From the NCBI GenBank assembly GCA_902461565.1, contig CABPYL010000010.1:1-64000 (forward strand): 64,000 bases of DNA, given 5' to 3'. The position numbers and the translations under genes are program-made. Each line of letters begins with the position of its first letter. Position 1 is the first letter of the stretch. Shown here piece after piece: positions 8,172 through 17,175 of this stretch. This DNA is from an uncultured Porphyromonadaceae bacterium. Lineage in GTDB: Bacteria; Bacteroidota; Bacteroidia; Bacteroidales; Muribaculaceae. The notes beneath the pieces were generated by a model. That model was not told where the DNA came from. It did no database searches and was given only the letters and a program-made list of their open reading frames with translations.

Positions 8172-8657
8172 ATGAAACCATACCTCACTATGGGGCTTGT
8201 GCTGTCAATCTTCCTGAGCGGATGTGGTCCCTCGCGGCAGATTGAATCCGACTATGCCGGCCAGAAGTTCGAGACCACTTGCCTGAGCTGCGACGGAAGC
8301 CGGCAGACCGTCCGCGTCTGGGCCTCCGGCAAAGGCAAAGCCAAGGCACTGGAACAATGCCGGAAACAGGCATTGCGCGACATTATTTTCAAGGGCATAA
8401 ATCTTGGTGATAAGAGCTGCCTGCGACGCCCCCTGGTTGCCGAAGTCAATGCCGAGGAACGTTACCGCAGTTTCTTCAACGAATTTTTCGCGAAAAAGAG
8501 CCGCTGGAGCCGTTTTGCAAAACTCAACGACAAAAAGTATAGCCGCGGCGTTTCCAAGCACGACGAGACAGAAACCTGGGAGGCATCGGTAACTGTTGAT
8601 ATCGATGCGCTCGGCGCCCATCTCCGCGAGCAGGGAGTGAACACCATCGACTACTAA
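8172..8657 (+). CDS. Lipoprotein of unknown function
   Basis: This 161-residue protein has a lipobox LSGC at about residues 15-18, so it should be lipid-anchored. The downstream domain is related to the preceding gene product: a helix ending in ALRDIIFKGI, a YRSFFNEFF motif and a terminal beta-alpha unit. Two CxxC-like cysteines (TCLSC) lie just after the linker. It sits 24 bases after its paralogue and 12 before the DUF6175 gene, consistent with one operon. Confidence 0.75.
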   Translation: MKPYLTMGLVLSIFLSGCGPSRQIESDYAGQKFETTCLSCDGSRQTVRVWASGKGKAKALEQCRKQALRDIIFKGINLGDKSCLRRPLVAEVNAEERYRSFFNEFFAKKSRWSRFAKLNDKKYSRGVSKHDETETWEASVTVDIDALGAHLREQGVNTIDY

Positions 8658-8669
8658 TACCAATTAATT

Positions 8670-9626
8670 ATGAACATATTAAGGACAGTATACTGTCTGG
8701 TGCTGTCGGCAATGGCCATTACCGGCGCCGCACAGGCCAAGAAACCCACGCTGATGGTTGTTCCTGCGGAAGTGTGGTGTATAGAGAACGGCTATTTCTC
8801 TGAAGAAGAAAATCAGGGGCGCAAGCAGAAGGTCGCAGACTACGAGCGCGCGCTGCAGGAGAATTCGACACTGGTGAATGTAATCTCCAAAATCGGCGAA
8901 CTTATGACAGAGCAGGATTTCCCGCTCAAATACATGGCTTCGGAATTGAAAAGCATCAACCAAGCAATTATCGAGGATGAAATGACGCAGAGTTCCACCA
9001 GCGGCAGCGCGCTTGCCGAAACGCCTCTGGAACGACTTTCGCGTCGTGCCAAAGCCGACATCCTGATGGAAGTTATGTGGAAAACTCAGGCTATGGGGCC
9101 TAAGAAATCGGTAACCTACACGCTGAACGGCATAGATTCCTACACACACAAACAGATTGCATCGACGCAGGGCACCGGACCGCAGTCCATGAGCGCTTCG
9201 GAGGAATTGCTGCTCGAAGAAGCTGTTGTGGAAAAGATGGATAATTTCATAGCCCAGCTGCAGTCGCATTTCGACGACATGCTTGAAAACGGACGTGAAA
9301 TAGTAGTGCGAGTGCAGGTTTTCGATAATGGCTCGGGACTGTCGATGGAGAGCGAATACGGCGGTGAGGAACTGACCGACATTATCGACAACTGGATGAA
9401 TGAAAACACGGTGAACCACCGCTACAGCCTGACTGATGCGGGCAAGAACTCGCTTCTGTTCGAGCAGGTGCGTATCCCGCTTTACCGTCCCAACGGTTCG
9501 CCGATGGACACTCGCCAGTTCGTGGTTCAGCTGCGCCGTTTTCTGTCGGCTCAGCCGTACGGTATTCCCGGCAAGATTGTAACCAAAGGTCTCGGACAGG
9601 CAAATCTGATATTAGGCGAAAAATGA
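8670..9626 (+). CDS. DUF6175 family secreted protein
   Basis: This 318-residue protein has a signal peptide (about 1-23) followed by the characteristic KKPTLMVVPAEVWCIENGYF start of the Bacteroidota DUF6175 family. A central region covers the ADILMEVMWKTQ motif and a C-terminal RIPLYRPNGSP-RQFVVQLRRFL segment. Function is unknown; the layout of parsing small domains resembles CsgG-like or LPP20-like envelope assembly factors (inference). Its end overlaps the next gene by 4 bases. Confidence 0.75.
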   Translation: MNILRTVYCLVLSAMAITGAAQAKKPTLMVVPAEVWCIENGYFSEEENQGRKQKVADYERALQENSTLVNVISKIGELMTEQDFPLKYMASELKSINQAIIEDEMTQSSTSGSALAETPLERLSRRAKADILMEVMWKTQAMGPKKSVTYTLNGIDSYTHKQIASTQGTGPQSMSASEELLLEEAVVEKMDNFIAQLQSHFDDMLENGREIVVRVQVFDNGSGLSMESEYGGEELTDIIDNWMNENTVNHRYSLTDAGKNSLLFEQVRIPLYRPNGSPMDTRQFVVQLRRFLSAQPYGIPGKIVTKGLGQANLILGEK

Positions 9627-10561
9627 AATCGTACATTGCAATCATTCTTTTAGGAGCCGCTTCGGTCCTTATGTCGCTGACGGCAGCAGCCCAAAACTGC
9701 GACATCGCTGTTGGAGTAGTTTGTAAATCCGATGCCGAAGTGCCGACGACAGTGTGCGCCTCACTTCAGAAGAAGGTAGAAGGCATGTTGGGTGCGCATG
9801 GACTTGTCTCCGTCAATGCCGACGCGCCGTTTGTGATGTGGACAACACTGACAGATGTATTGTCCGGCGTTGTACCGGGACCGCCCAGACAGTACACGGT
9901 CAGCGCCACATTGCTGATGCAGCTTTGCGACGCCGCATCGGGAACTGTACTGTCGACGTGCACGGTCGAGGGTATGAAAGGCGTCGGAAATTCGTCGCAG
10001 AAGGCTTACTCCAACGCAATGCGGGTTCTCAACGCCCGGAATCCCCGCTGCCAGGATTTTCTGGCCGGAGCCTCGCAGACAATACTGGACTATTACAACA
10101 GCCATTACCCCGCGATTATCGAACGTGCGAAATCGTTTGCCTTGCGCGACGACTACGGACAGGCGCTCTATCGGATCTTTTCCATCCCGGAATGTTGCGA
10201 AGGCTATGCGCAGGCGGCCGATGTCGCCGCCGGCATTTATAAGGACTTCATAAATTCCGAAGGCGTACTGGCTTTCCGCACCGCGCAGGCACTATGGATT
10301 GCCGATCCCACTGCCGGAGGAGCAGCCAAGGCACTCCCGGTTCTGCTGACCATTCCACAGGGCTCGGACGCATGGGAACAGTCCGAAAGCCTTGTAAATG
10401 AAATATATGCTACGGTTAAGGATGACAAAAACTTTGAAACGCGCACAAAATACGCCGATGCCTCACATCTCGAGGAACTCAAGATTGAGGCCGCACGCGA
10501 AATAGGCAAGGCGTGGGGTGAAGGGCAAACAGCTTCTACAACCAATCTTCTGATAAAATGA
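9623..10561 (+). CDS. Secreted hypothetical protein, possible CsgG-like periplasmic factor
   Basis: This 312-residue protein has a signal peptide ending near AAAQ (about residue 24). Residues 25-160 alternate beta strands and helices, with a MKGVGNSSQKAYSNAMR segment reminiscent of the nucleated domain of CsgG/curli-assembly-like proteins. The second half is helical with a repeated aromatic pattern and could be TPR-like. The ATG overlaps the DUF6175 stop (ATGA), and its stop overlaps the next start, so the three genes are translationally coupled. No function can be assigned. Confidence 0.65.
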   Translation: MKSYIAIILLGAASVLMSLTAAAQNCDIAVGVVCKSDAEVPTTVCASLQKKVEGMLGAHGLVSVNADAPFVMWTTLTDVLSGVVPGPPRQYTVSATLLMQLCDAASGTVLSTCTVEGMKGVGNSSQKAYSNAMRVLNARNPRCQDFLAGASQTILDYYNSHYPAIIERAKSFALRDDYGQALYRIFSIPECCEGYAQAADVAAGIYKDFINSEGVLAFRTAQALWIADPTAGGAAKALPVLLTIPQGSDAWEQSESLVNEIYATVKDDKNFETRTKYADASHLEELKIEAAREIGKAWGEGQTASTTNLLIK

Positions 10562-12225
10562 AACAATTCTCTCTTAAACTTATAGGTTTACTTATTTTTT
10601 CGGTACTTCTGCCGGCAGCCTCCGGGGCGACCCTGCGACCTGACTGCAACAGCAAGGGTAAATGGGGCTATGTGGACGATAAGGGCCACATTGTTGTCAA
10701 GCACCAGTTTACGGGTGCTTCGGAGTTCAACGACGGTGTCGCCCACGTGCTTTCTGGCAAGAAATACGGCGTTATCGACGAGCATGGAGCTTTCATAATC
10801 AAGCCCGACTACGACATTATCTCGCCGTTCAATGCCTATGGCCTCGCTCAGGTTACCAAGGGCAATAAAAGCGGTTTCATAGACAGGACGGGGAAGATTG
10901 TAATCCCCGTCAGATATGCCTTTGTGGGCGACTTCAATGCCGACGGCATAGTGTGGGTGAACGAAAACGGTAAAATTAAAAAGGGCGAAACCTCGGTCAG
11001 CGGCGGCGAGTTTACGCTCTATCGCAGCGACGGGTCCGCGGTGCTGAATGATTCTTATCACACCATAGGTTTCTTCACGCCGTTCAAGCATTCTTACACC
11101 AAGGCACAGAAAGATAAAATGACACTTACGGAGCGCCACCTCACCGAGGGCGATAACTATGTGTACTGGACTCGCGTGATATACAGTTTCACTCCCGGAC
11201 GGAAAATAATTATTCCCGAATCCGGGCTCTGGGCCTCAGAAGAGGACAATGGCCACTACAACGGAGTGTTTGCCAAAGACGGCACCGTGATTATTCCCGC
11301 GGGCAAATACTTCAGAGCCTTACCCCCTCATGAGGGGCTGTCGAGTGTCCTCACTTCCGAACGGGCCTTTAACTTTGTAGACATAGCCACCGGAGGTCTT
11401 GTCCTGAACGATCCGCTCGAACTTTCATGGGGATTCAAGGGCGGCCATGTAATCGGCAAACACCGCGGCCTCTATTATATTTATGACAAACGAGGCCGTC
11501 AGTGTTCCGAGGGCTATACATATATCTATCCGGCTAACGGCGGCGTGCATGTGGTTCGGAACGGTAATGACAAATATGGTCTGATTACATCGGACGGCAA
11601 AGAAATCCTGGCGGTATCGAACTACTCGGTATATCCTTTCATCGGCGGTTCCTCTATGGTAAAGACCACATCGCGAGCCAAGGCCGGTTACATCGGAGCA
11701 GACGGCCAATGGATTATTTCCCCAACCTTCGACAGCGGCATATCCTTCGACAATGGTCAGGCACTGGTAAGCCTCAACGGCAAATGGGGCTGTGTGGACC
11801 AAAAAGCCAATGTCTTGATTCCGTTTGAATTCTACAATATAATAATAAGAAGCAACAAGGCCGGGACGCTCTATTGGGTGAGCCGCGCTAAAGACGCCAA
11901 TTTCGAGCTTTTCGATATTTCGCAGGGCAAAACCATTATAGGTCCGAAGTATGTCGACGCCTATCCTTTCGACCAATTATGCGACGGAATAGCTAAAGTG
12001 AACCCTCATAAGACAAAAAACACATGGGGCGCCATAGACATGAAAGGTAATGTAATAATACCTTTTGAATACACCGAAAACCTTGCATCAAAAGCGATAA
12101 TAGAATATAAAAGCACCGGCTGCGGCGAATGGACTGATTACCGGAATTTTATGTTTCGTTTGCGCCATAACAGCAAGCCCGTAGACCTCGGCGCCATTGT
12201 GCCAGAGGACAACTGGGATTACTAA
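10558..12225 (+). CDS. Secreted WG-repeat protein
   Basis: This 555-residue protein has a signal peptide (about 1-22). Repeated WG units follow (KWGYVDDKGHIVVKHQF, KYGVIDEHGAFIIKPDY, KSGFIDRTGKIVIPVRY, and more to the C-terminus, KWGCVDQKANVLIPFEF). WG repeats form beta-propeller-like or beta-solenoid surfaces used for binding. The middle repeats are degenerate. It overlaps its upstream neighbour by 4 bases, so the WG scaffold is probably co-expressed with the DUF6175 set. Confidence 0.85.
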   Translation: MKQFSLKLIGLLIFSVLLPAASGATLRPDCNSKGKWGYVDDKGHIVVKHQFTGASEFNDGVAHVLSGKKYGVIDEHGAFIIKPDYDIISPFNAYGLAQVTKGNKSGFIDRTGKIVIPVRYAFVGDFNADGIVWVNENGKIKKGETSVSGGEFTLYRSDGSAVLNDSYHTIGFFTPFKHSYTKAQKDKMTLTERHLTEGDNYVYWTRVIYSFTPGRKIIIPESGLWASEEDNGHYNGVFAKDGTVIIPAGKYFRALPPHEGLSSVLTSERAFNFVDIATGGLVLNDPLELSWGFKGGHVIGKHRGLYYIYDKRGRQCSEGYTYIYPANGGVHVVRNGNDKYGLITSDGKEILAVSNYSVYPFIGGSSMVKTTSRAKAGYIGADGQWIISPTFDSGISFDNGQALVSLNGKWGCVDQKANVLIPFEFYNIIIRSNKAGTLYWVSRAKDANFELFDISQGKTIIGPKYVDAYPFDQLCDGIAKVNPHKTKNTWGAIDMKGNVIIPFEYTENLASKAIIEYKSTGCGEWTDYRNFMFRLRHNSKPVDLGAIVPEDNWDY

Positions 12226-12244
12226 CAACATCATATCGGAGCTT

Positions 12245-13459
12245 ATGAATAAGATTATCATACTCATACTGCTGGGAATAGCGTTCGTATGGCCGGGAGC
12301 CAACGCCGTTGCCCAGACGGAAGATGTGCGCTCGCACCGCAGTTCGCTGTGCAGCATCATGATAAAGCACACGGAGGACGAATATGCCGACGATATTGAA
12401 AAACAGTTCTTGCAGATACCCGTCGACGACAAGTTCAACGACCACAACCTTTCCGTGCGCGTGGCAACGGTGTCGGACACAGAAGTAAGTGATTCCGACA
12501 TAGATAGTTTCGTAGAACGAAACAAAGTGGCATCGCGCCTCGTAGGTCGGTGGTTCAACCGTAATAAACTTACTGGCGAGTGCAACCTTAACATGGTGCG
12601 CAGCCGAGGATTCTACGATGCTTCCGTCATGGACTATGAACTGGCGTCGCGCAGCCGTCTGGGGCAGAACATCATTGCTGATGCCGGTGAGGAACTGATA
12701 GGCCACACATATCTGTTGACGCACGAAATCACCTATATAGACAAAGGCAAACGTTCCAGTTTCTGGGGAGATGTCGCAGGGGCCGCTCTTACGCTAGGCA
12801 CATCTGTCGCTGGTCTCGATGAAGATGTTGCGGCAAGCATCGGAGCGCTTGGCAATCTGACGATATCTTCGCTCAAGGGCTTCAGGGTGCGTATCCATTC
12901 GCGCCTTTATCGCCTTGTGTGGGACAAGGAAACATCCGATATGTTTTTCTCCTCACACTATTGGGCTCCGGGAATGCCCGGCGACGGTCATAAGTTCGAT
13001 ACTGAAAGAGACAGATACCGTTTGGAATATGTGGGCGATATTGTGTCGAAAGGCGGTTCAACATCGTTCATGGGCATCAATGAGGACCGTCCCGAGCTGA
13101 TGATTCGCAAGGCATGCGCCCGCGCAATGGAAGAAAACGTTGCCGACCTGCAGAAGAAATTTCCCACTTTCCGCATCAAGACACCTCTGACAACCACAGC
13201 CCCGGCAATAACGGCCGGAATAGGTCTCAAGGAAGGCGTAACGGAAAAATCACGCTTCGAAGTCCTAGAATGTCAGAAAAAAGACGGAATCACAACATAC
13301 AAGCGCGTAGGAGTGATAAAACCGATTCCCAATATGATATGGGACAACAGGTTCATGGCAACCGAAGAAGGTGCGGAGACAGCGCGCCTCGGAGCCACAA
13401 CCTTCACCAAAGAAAGCGGCGGCGATTTTTATCCCGGTATGCTCATCCGTGAAATTTGA
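12245..13459 (+). CDS. Secreted hypothetical protein, last gene of the exported run
   Basis: The ATG at 12245 gives 404 residues with a signal peptide (about 1-24). The earlier codon at 12197 lies inside the WG gene and adds a polar, non-signal stretch. The protein has an IKHTEDEYADDIEKQF start and a RLVGRWFNR motif. Around residue 170 a glycine/alanine-rich segment (GDVAGAALTLGTSVAG) could be a membrane-associated hairpin. I recall related proteins near DUF6175 genes in other Bacteroidota, but no name. The next gene is convergent. Confidence 0.7.
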   Translation: MNKIIILILLGIAFVWPGANAVAQTEDVRSHRSSLCSIMIKHTEDEYADDIEKQFLQIPVDDKFNDHNLSVRVATVSDTEVSDSDIDSFVERNKVASRLVGRWFNRNKLTGECNLNMVRSRGFYDASVMDYELASRSRLGQNIIADAGEELIGHTYLLTHEITYIDKGKRSSFWGDVAGAALTLGTSVAGLDEDVAASIGALGNLTISSLKGFRVRIHSRLYRLVWDKETSDMFFSSHYWAPGMPGDGHKFDTERDRYRLEYVGDIVSKGGSTSFMGINEDRPELMIRKACARAMEENVADLQKKFPTFRIKTPLTTTAPAITAGIGLKEGVTEKSRFEVLECQKKDGITTYKRVGVIKPIPNMIWDNRFMATEEGAETARLGATTFTKESGGDFYPGMLIREI

Positions 13460-13474
13460 GAAGTTCCTGCCGGA

Positions 13475-14476
13475 TTAATCTGCGTTAGCGCGGAGGGCGG
13501 CGATGGAATCGGCTGCATGGATTGCTGCCGTGAGCGTTTTGCCGCGGTATATCTGTTTTCCGTGACTATCGGCCACGATGAAGAACGGCAGCGACGGTAT
13601 GCCGAGTGAATCCACACCACGGGCCGCAATACCGCCCGGCAGTGTCCCCACAACGCGTTTGAGCGTGTCGGCGTACCATACGCCCTTGAAGTTTGCGGCG
13701 CGTAAGTCCATTACGCGGATATCGCCACGTACGGCCTTCTCAAGGCTGTCGGCAAGGCTGTCGTACCCTTCGAGGTCGTCGTTTGTAAACGCAATCAGGT
13801 TAACTTTACTGTCGGCGGGATCGAACAGACGGGCTGTGTCGCGTCTGTCGTAATAGAACGGGCGCACTGGCTTGTCTACCGTCTCGGCTATCAGTCGGCT
13901 GATCATCAGGTTATAGCCCTCCAATATACCCGACGGACGAGCCTTTGGTCCGATGGCCGAGAGGAGCGAATCGGCGGCGACGGGGTCGAGCGACGAATTA
14001 TAGCTTGTGAGAAACAGAAGTGTGGACAGCACATCGTCCGGGTTTGCCCTTACAAACTTTTCGATGGTCTTGTTCGCGGAAGAATCGCGTGCGGCAAGCA
14101 CATCGGCGTTGTCGCGGAGGAATTCAGACCAGCGGACAGTTGTCTCGTTGCCCTCGGCCACGGACGTAAGCGGCGCCTCGCGGTTGATGGAGAGATCGAA
14201 TGTCTCGCCATTACGGGCATATATGCGCGCGAGCGGACGGTGCTCATAGTCGGTAATCTCCACAATGGCCGGCTGCGGCGCCGAGCCGAAGAACTCGAAC
14301 TTGCCTTCGCGTGCCGCTGTAACGATGGTGTGCACGGCGCCGTTGGCATAGTAGCACACGCGGATATTCATGGTAGGCTTACCCTCTATTTCACCGTTCA
14401 CGCGGAACTGTTCGTCGTTGGTGCATGCCACGATAGAGAAAAGGCACAGCAGAGCCGGAAGAATTTTTCTGTACAT
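13475..14476 (-). CDS. DUF4369/thioredoxin-like lipoprotein without CxxC
   Basis: This 333-residue protein has a lipobox (SIVAC, cysteine about residue 18). The N-terminal half (about 25-110) fits DUF4369, a beta-sandwich that often precedes thioredoxin domains in Bacteroidota. The C-terminal half looks thioredoxin-like, with IPSLPFFIVADSHGKQIYRG carrying the cis-proline segment. No CxxC redox motif remains, so it is unlikely to be an oxidoreductase. It starts 10 bases after the phospholipase gene and probably shares its transcript. Confidence 0.7.
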   Translation of the reverse strand: MYRKILPALLCLFSIVACTNDEQFRVNGEIEGKPTMNIRVCYYANGAVHTIVTAAREGKFEFFGSAPQPAIVEITDYEHRPLARIYARNGETFDLSINREAPLTSVAEGNETTVRWSEFLRDNADVLAARDSSANKTIEKFVRANPDDVLSTLLFLTSYNSSLDPVAADSLLSAIGPKARPSGILEGYNLMISRLIAETVDKPVRPFYYDRRDTARLFDPADSKVNLIAFTNDDLEGYDSLADSLEKAVRGDIRVMDLRAANFKGVWYADTLKRVVGTLPGGIAARGVDSLGIPSLPFFIVADSHGKQIYRGKTLTAAIHAADSIAALRANAD

Positions 14477-14486
14477 TGCCGGATAA

Positions 14487-15332
14487 TTAATAATCGCTGA
14501 AGAATTTAGGCTTTATCAGCAGGCCCACACGCAACTGGCAGTGGAATTTGTTATAGTCCAGCAGGCCTTCCCCGTAACCGTTATAGAACTGCACGTACAG
14601 ATACTGGTTTTCCTTGCGGAAAATACGATATGCCAGATCTACGACAACGTTGGAATTGAGGTTCCAGCCTTTTCGTTTTACGATTGTTATACCGCCGGTA
14701 AAGCGTTTGTTGTTGCTCAGTACCTGTGCGCCGAACTGGAAGAAGCCGCAGTAGTCCACGATGTCCTTGTTGTTCATGCCGTCGACAATCGGAATCCATA
14801 TTTTACCGTGTACCATGAGGTTACGCGTAACCATAACGTTGGACGCCAGCGCCACACGGTTCCACGAACGCGACTGTATGCTGTCGCGGCCGTTGGATTC
14901 GTGCTCCACAATAAGCGTCATCTTGCCCACGTAGCGCTCTCGCGAGAAGAATGGCTTGGTAAGACCGATACCGGGGTTGAAGTTAAGATCGGTCATTGGC
15001 ATCGAGTTCTCCAGGACGTTCCAGAAACACTTCTGGGTGTAGAACAGATACAGATATGTGCCCCAGGGGAGTGTGGAGCGTGTGAGACGCTGCGACACGG
15101 ATATCTGGAACTTGATGTTGGTATTGGTTTTGGACGGCGTATGGTTGATGGACGGTCCGAAGATAAAGTAATTGTCCTTGTAAATGCCGAAATACGGGCG
15201 ATCGTCGAAATCGCGCTTCACGCTGTCCTCCATCAGCTTTTCATTGCTGGTAACAAGAATCTGCGCCGAGGCGCCAAGCGAGGCGGCAGCGATAACGACA
15301 ACGGCGAGCAGGAATCTTAGATTCAGTTTCAT
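14487..15332 (-). CDS. pldA: Outer-membrane phospholipase A
   Basis: This 281-residue protein has a signal peptide (cleavage near ASAQ, residue 24) and an antiparallel beta-barrel pattern ending in an aromatic residue. The EHESNGRDS-x-x-SRSWNRV motif carries H144, S146 and N158. These have the same spacing as the E. coli OMPLA catalytic H142/S144/N156, and the YLYLFYTQKCFW strand matches the conserved YTQ-W segment. It should hydrolyse phospholipids that reach the outer leaflet. It has its own promoter and is followed by the thioredoxin-like lipoprotein. Confidence 0.88.
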   Translation of the reverse strand: MKLNLRFLLAVVVIAAASLGASAQILVTSNEKLMEDSVKRDFDDRPYFGIYKDNYFIFGPSINHTPSKTNTNIKFQISVSQRLTRSTLPWGTYLYLFYTQKCFWNVLENSMPMTDLNFNPGIGLTKPFFSRERYVGKMTLIVEHESNGRDSIQSRSWNRVALASNVMVTRNLMVHGKIWIPIVDGMNNKDIVDYCGFFQFGAQVLSNNKRFTGGITIVKRKGWNLNSNVVVDLAYRIFRKENQYLYVQFYNGYGEGLLDYNKFHCQLRVGLLIKPKFFSDY

Positions 15333-15352
15333 CTAAATAGTCAAAAGATGTG

Positions 15353-15384
15353 CAAAAATATACAATCCTGCCAAGATATGCAAG
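15353..15384 (-). promoter_or_regulatory. Promoter of the phospholipase A gene
   Basis: The minus strand reads TATTTTTG (15353-15360), an exact TAnnTTTG. CTTG lies 20 nt upstream (15381-15384), one mismatch from the -33 TTTG. The start codon follows about 20 nt downstream. Confidence 0.7.
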
Positions 15385-15457
15385 GCGACAGCACCGTTTG
15401 GCACCGTTTTCGATAGTTTTGGCGGTGTTTCCGCCAAAGGACATAAGGCGTTTAAGA

Positions 15458-16996
15458 TCATGGAATCCGGACGCCAAAATCGGAATGATAGAAATCGGCG
15501 AAAAAATATATATTGTTCTGCACAAGTTTGTGTCCCACGCGTTTTCCCTGTCTGGCTGTTATCGTTACATCAGTGAGCATGCCCTCGTCAATAGCGTTCC
15601 TGATTGCCTCATAGCCGAGACCGGCGTGTCCGACAAGCACACTCATGCCATTATCCTGAGCAGATTTCTTGTTATAAAACGGATTCCTTTTAGATTTCAA
15701 CGCCTCTTGCGCCTCGATGCTGATTTCACTCGCGCCCATATCACCGACATATAGAACTGCTCCATCAGTAAAATCAATACCCACATCATCAGCTCTGTGT
15801 CCGGTAATGTTCTCTAAAGTATCAAGTTCGTTGAAGAACACAAATCTGCTGCCTTTGTTTTTGGCTATTATTCCATCTGAATATTTCCGCAGGCCTTCAA
15901 TCTGTTCTATATTCTGCTGTGGAACACCTCCGTCAAAGTTTTCCTTCTCTTCATCAAGAGCCTCAGTGAAAATAGAAGCCATTCCATTCACACTATATAT
16001 TCCATTCCACCTTACCATAGAAGTCATCATTCCGACACCTTTTTTCAAACCCTTGCGACTTTTGAGCGAATTCGCGTCCACTTTCAGTATTTCCCCGATA
16101 TAAGGTGCTGAAAACACACCGCGTTTCATACATTTGAGAGTAACAATCTTACCGTCATATTCAAGGACATTGTAAACGGCAAGACCGGTAACTCTGGCTT
16201 CCTCATATCGTTTTGCTGCCATAGGATACTTCTTTAATCTTGCCAATGCAGCAAGGAATTGAAGAGAAGTGATACCCAACGGACGGAGTAGTTTTGTAAG
16301 AGATTGGTTAACATGCAATAAATAGAACATAATATCCGGTGGAAGAAAATCATTATTGTTCCCATCCATATTCGCGATTTCAGCAATTATGTTCTCCACA
16401 AAATTGTAAATGCGAGTAAGATAGCATCCCTCGGCAAGCCACAATGCCAGTTCACGGACCTGTACCCAATCATCACTGTTCAGGCGCCTGTCGATAAAAT
16501 CGGCCACACGCGTCGAAGATGGAGAATTTTCATCCCAGGCTTCGGCAATTATGTTGTAGATGATATCCGAGAAAAGTTTGACTACATCGCTAACGGGACT
16601 ATAAACCATCTCCTTCTGCGAACCGCATATACTCATCTCCATCCACACGATAAAACGCACGTCATCGTAATTTACGCTCTCGTCATCGTAATCTTCATCC
16701 GCACAACGGAACTCGCTGTCGTAGAACGGCAGAGTTTTACCATATTTCTCGCGACAAAGGCTCCTGAAGGTCGCCCATATTCCGAAATCGCTCGACAAGT
16801 CCTCGAGATATCCGGCTACCGTATATGCGACTTGTGTGTAGAATTCTGCCGGGAGGTCAATATCATATTTCATTGCGGACGCCGCAAGGCCAAGCCGAAG
16901 TTTATGCATCAGCGAAAGGTAATAACCGCAAGTAGGTGTGGTGAGAGCGCGAGGGTGCATCTGCTCCCAATTATTTTTGTTTTTCTCAAACTCCAT
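15458..16996 (-). CDS. DUF3843 family protein
   Basis: This 512-residue cytoplasmic protein lacks a signal peptide. The N-terminal half has the DUF3843 signature: WEQMHPRALTTPTCGYYLSL, then YLEDLSSDFGIWATF and GKTLPFY, and a DDVRFIVWM segment. The C-terminal half (about 260-480) is a mixed alpha/beta region I cannot name. DUF3843 is essentially limited to Bacteroidota and has no known function. The gene is more AT-rich than comM or lepA. Confidence 0.8.
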   Translation of the reverse strand: MEFEKNKNNWEQMHPRALTTPTCGYYLSLMHKLRLGLAASAMKYDIDLPAEFYTQVAYTVAGYLEDLSSDFGIWATFRSLCREKYGKTLPFYDSEFRCADEDYDDESVNYDDVRFIVWMEMSICGSQKEMVYSPVSDVVKLFSDIIYNIIAEAWDENSPSSTRVADFIDRRLNSDDWVQVRELALWLAEGCYLTRIYNFVENIIAEIANMDGNNNDFLPPDIMFYLLHVNQSLTKLLRPLGITSLQFLAALARLKKYPMAAKRYEEARVTGLAVYNVLEYDGKIVTLKCMKRGVFSAPYIGEILKVDANSLKSRKGLKKGVGMMTSMVRWNGIYSVNGMASIFTEALDEEKENFDGGVPQQNIEQIEGLRKYSDGIIAKNKGSRFVFFNELDTLENITGHRADDVGIDFTDGAVLYVGDMGASEISIEAQEALKSKRNPFYNKKSAQDNGMSVLVGHAGLGYEAIRNAIDEGMLTDVTITARQGKRVGHKLVQNNIYFFADFYHSDFGVRIP

Positions 16997-17151
16997 CTTA
17001 AAATCGTTAAATGTTATATGAGTACAAGGGTTGCATTAAACAATAACGTAAAAATACAAAAAAACTTAACATAACAGCAAATAAAATAGCCGCGCACATG
17101 TATTTTATGCAGAAAAAGGATGGATGGAGGATGGAGTGGAGAGAACGACGG

Positions 17152-17159
17152 TAACTTTG
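17152..17159 (+). promoter_or_regulatory. -7 promoter element for the 785-residue protein gene
   Basis: TAACTTTG is an exact TAnnTTTG, 16 nt before the ATG at 17176. The spacer contains a run of ten A and no Shine-Dalgarno sequence, as is usual for A-rich Bacteroidota leaders. The implied 5' UTR is about 10 nt. Confidence 0.75.
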
Positions 17160-17175
17160 CAAAAAAAAAACAGAT

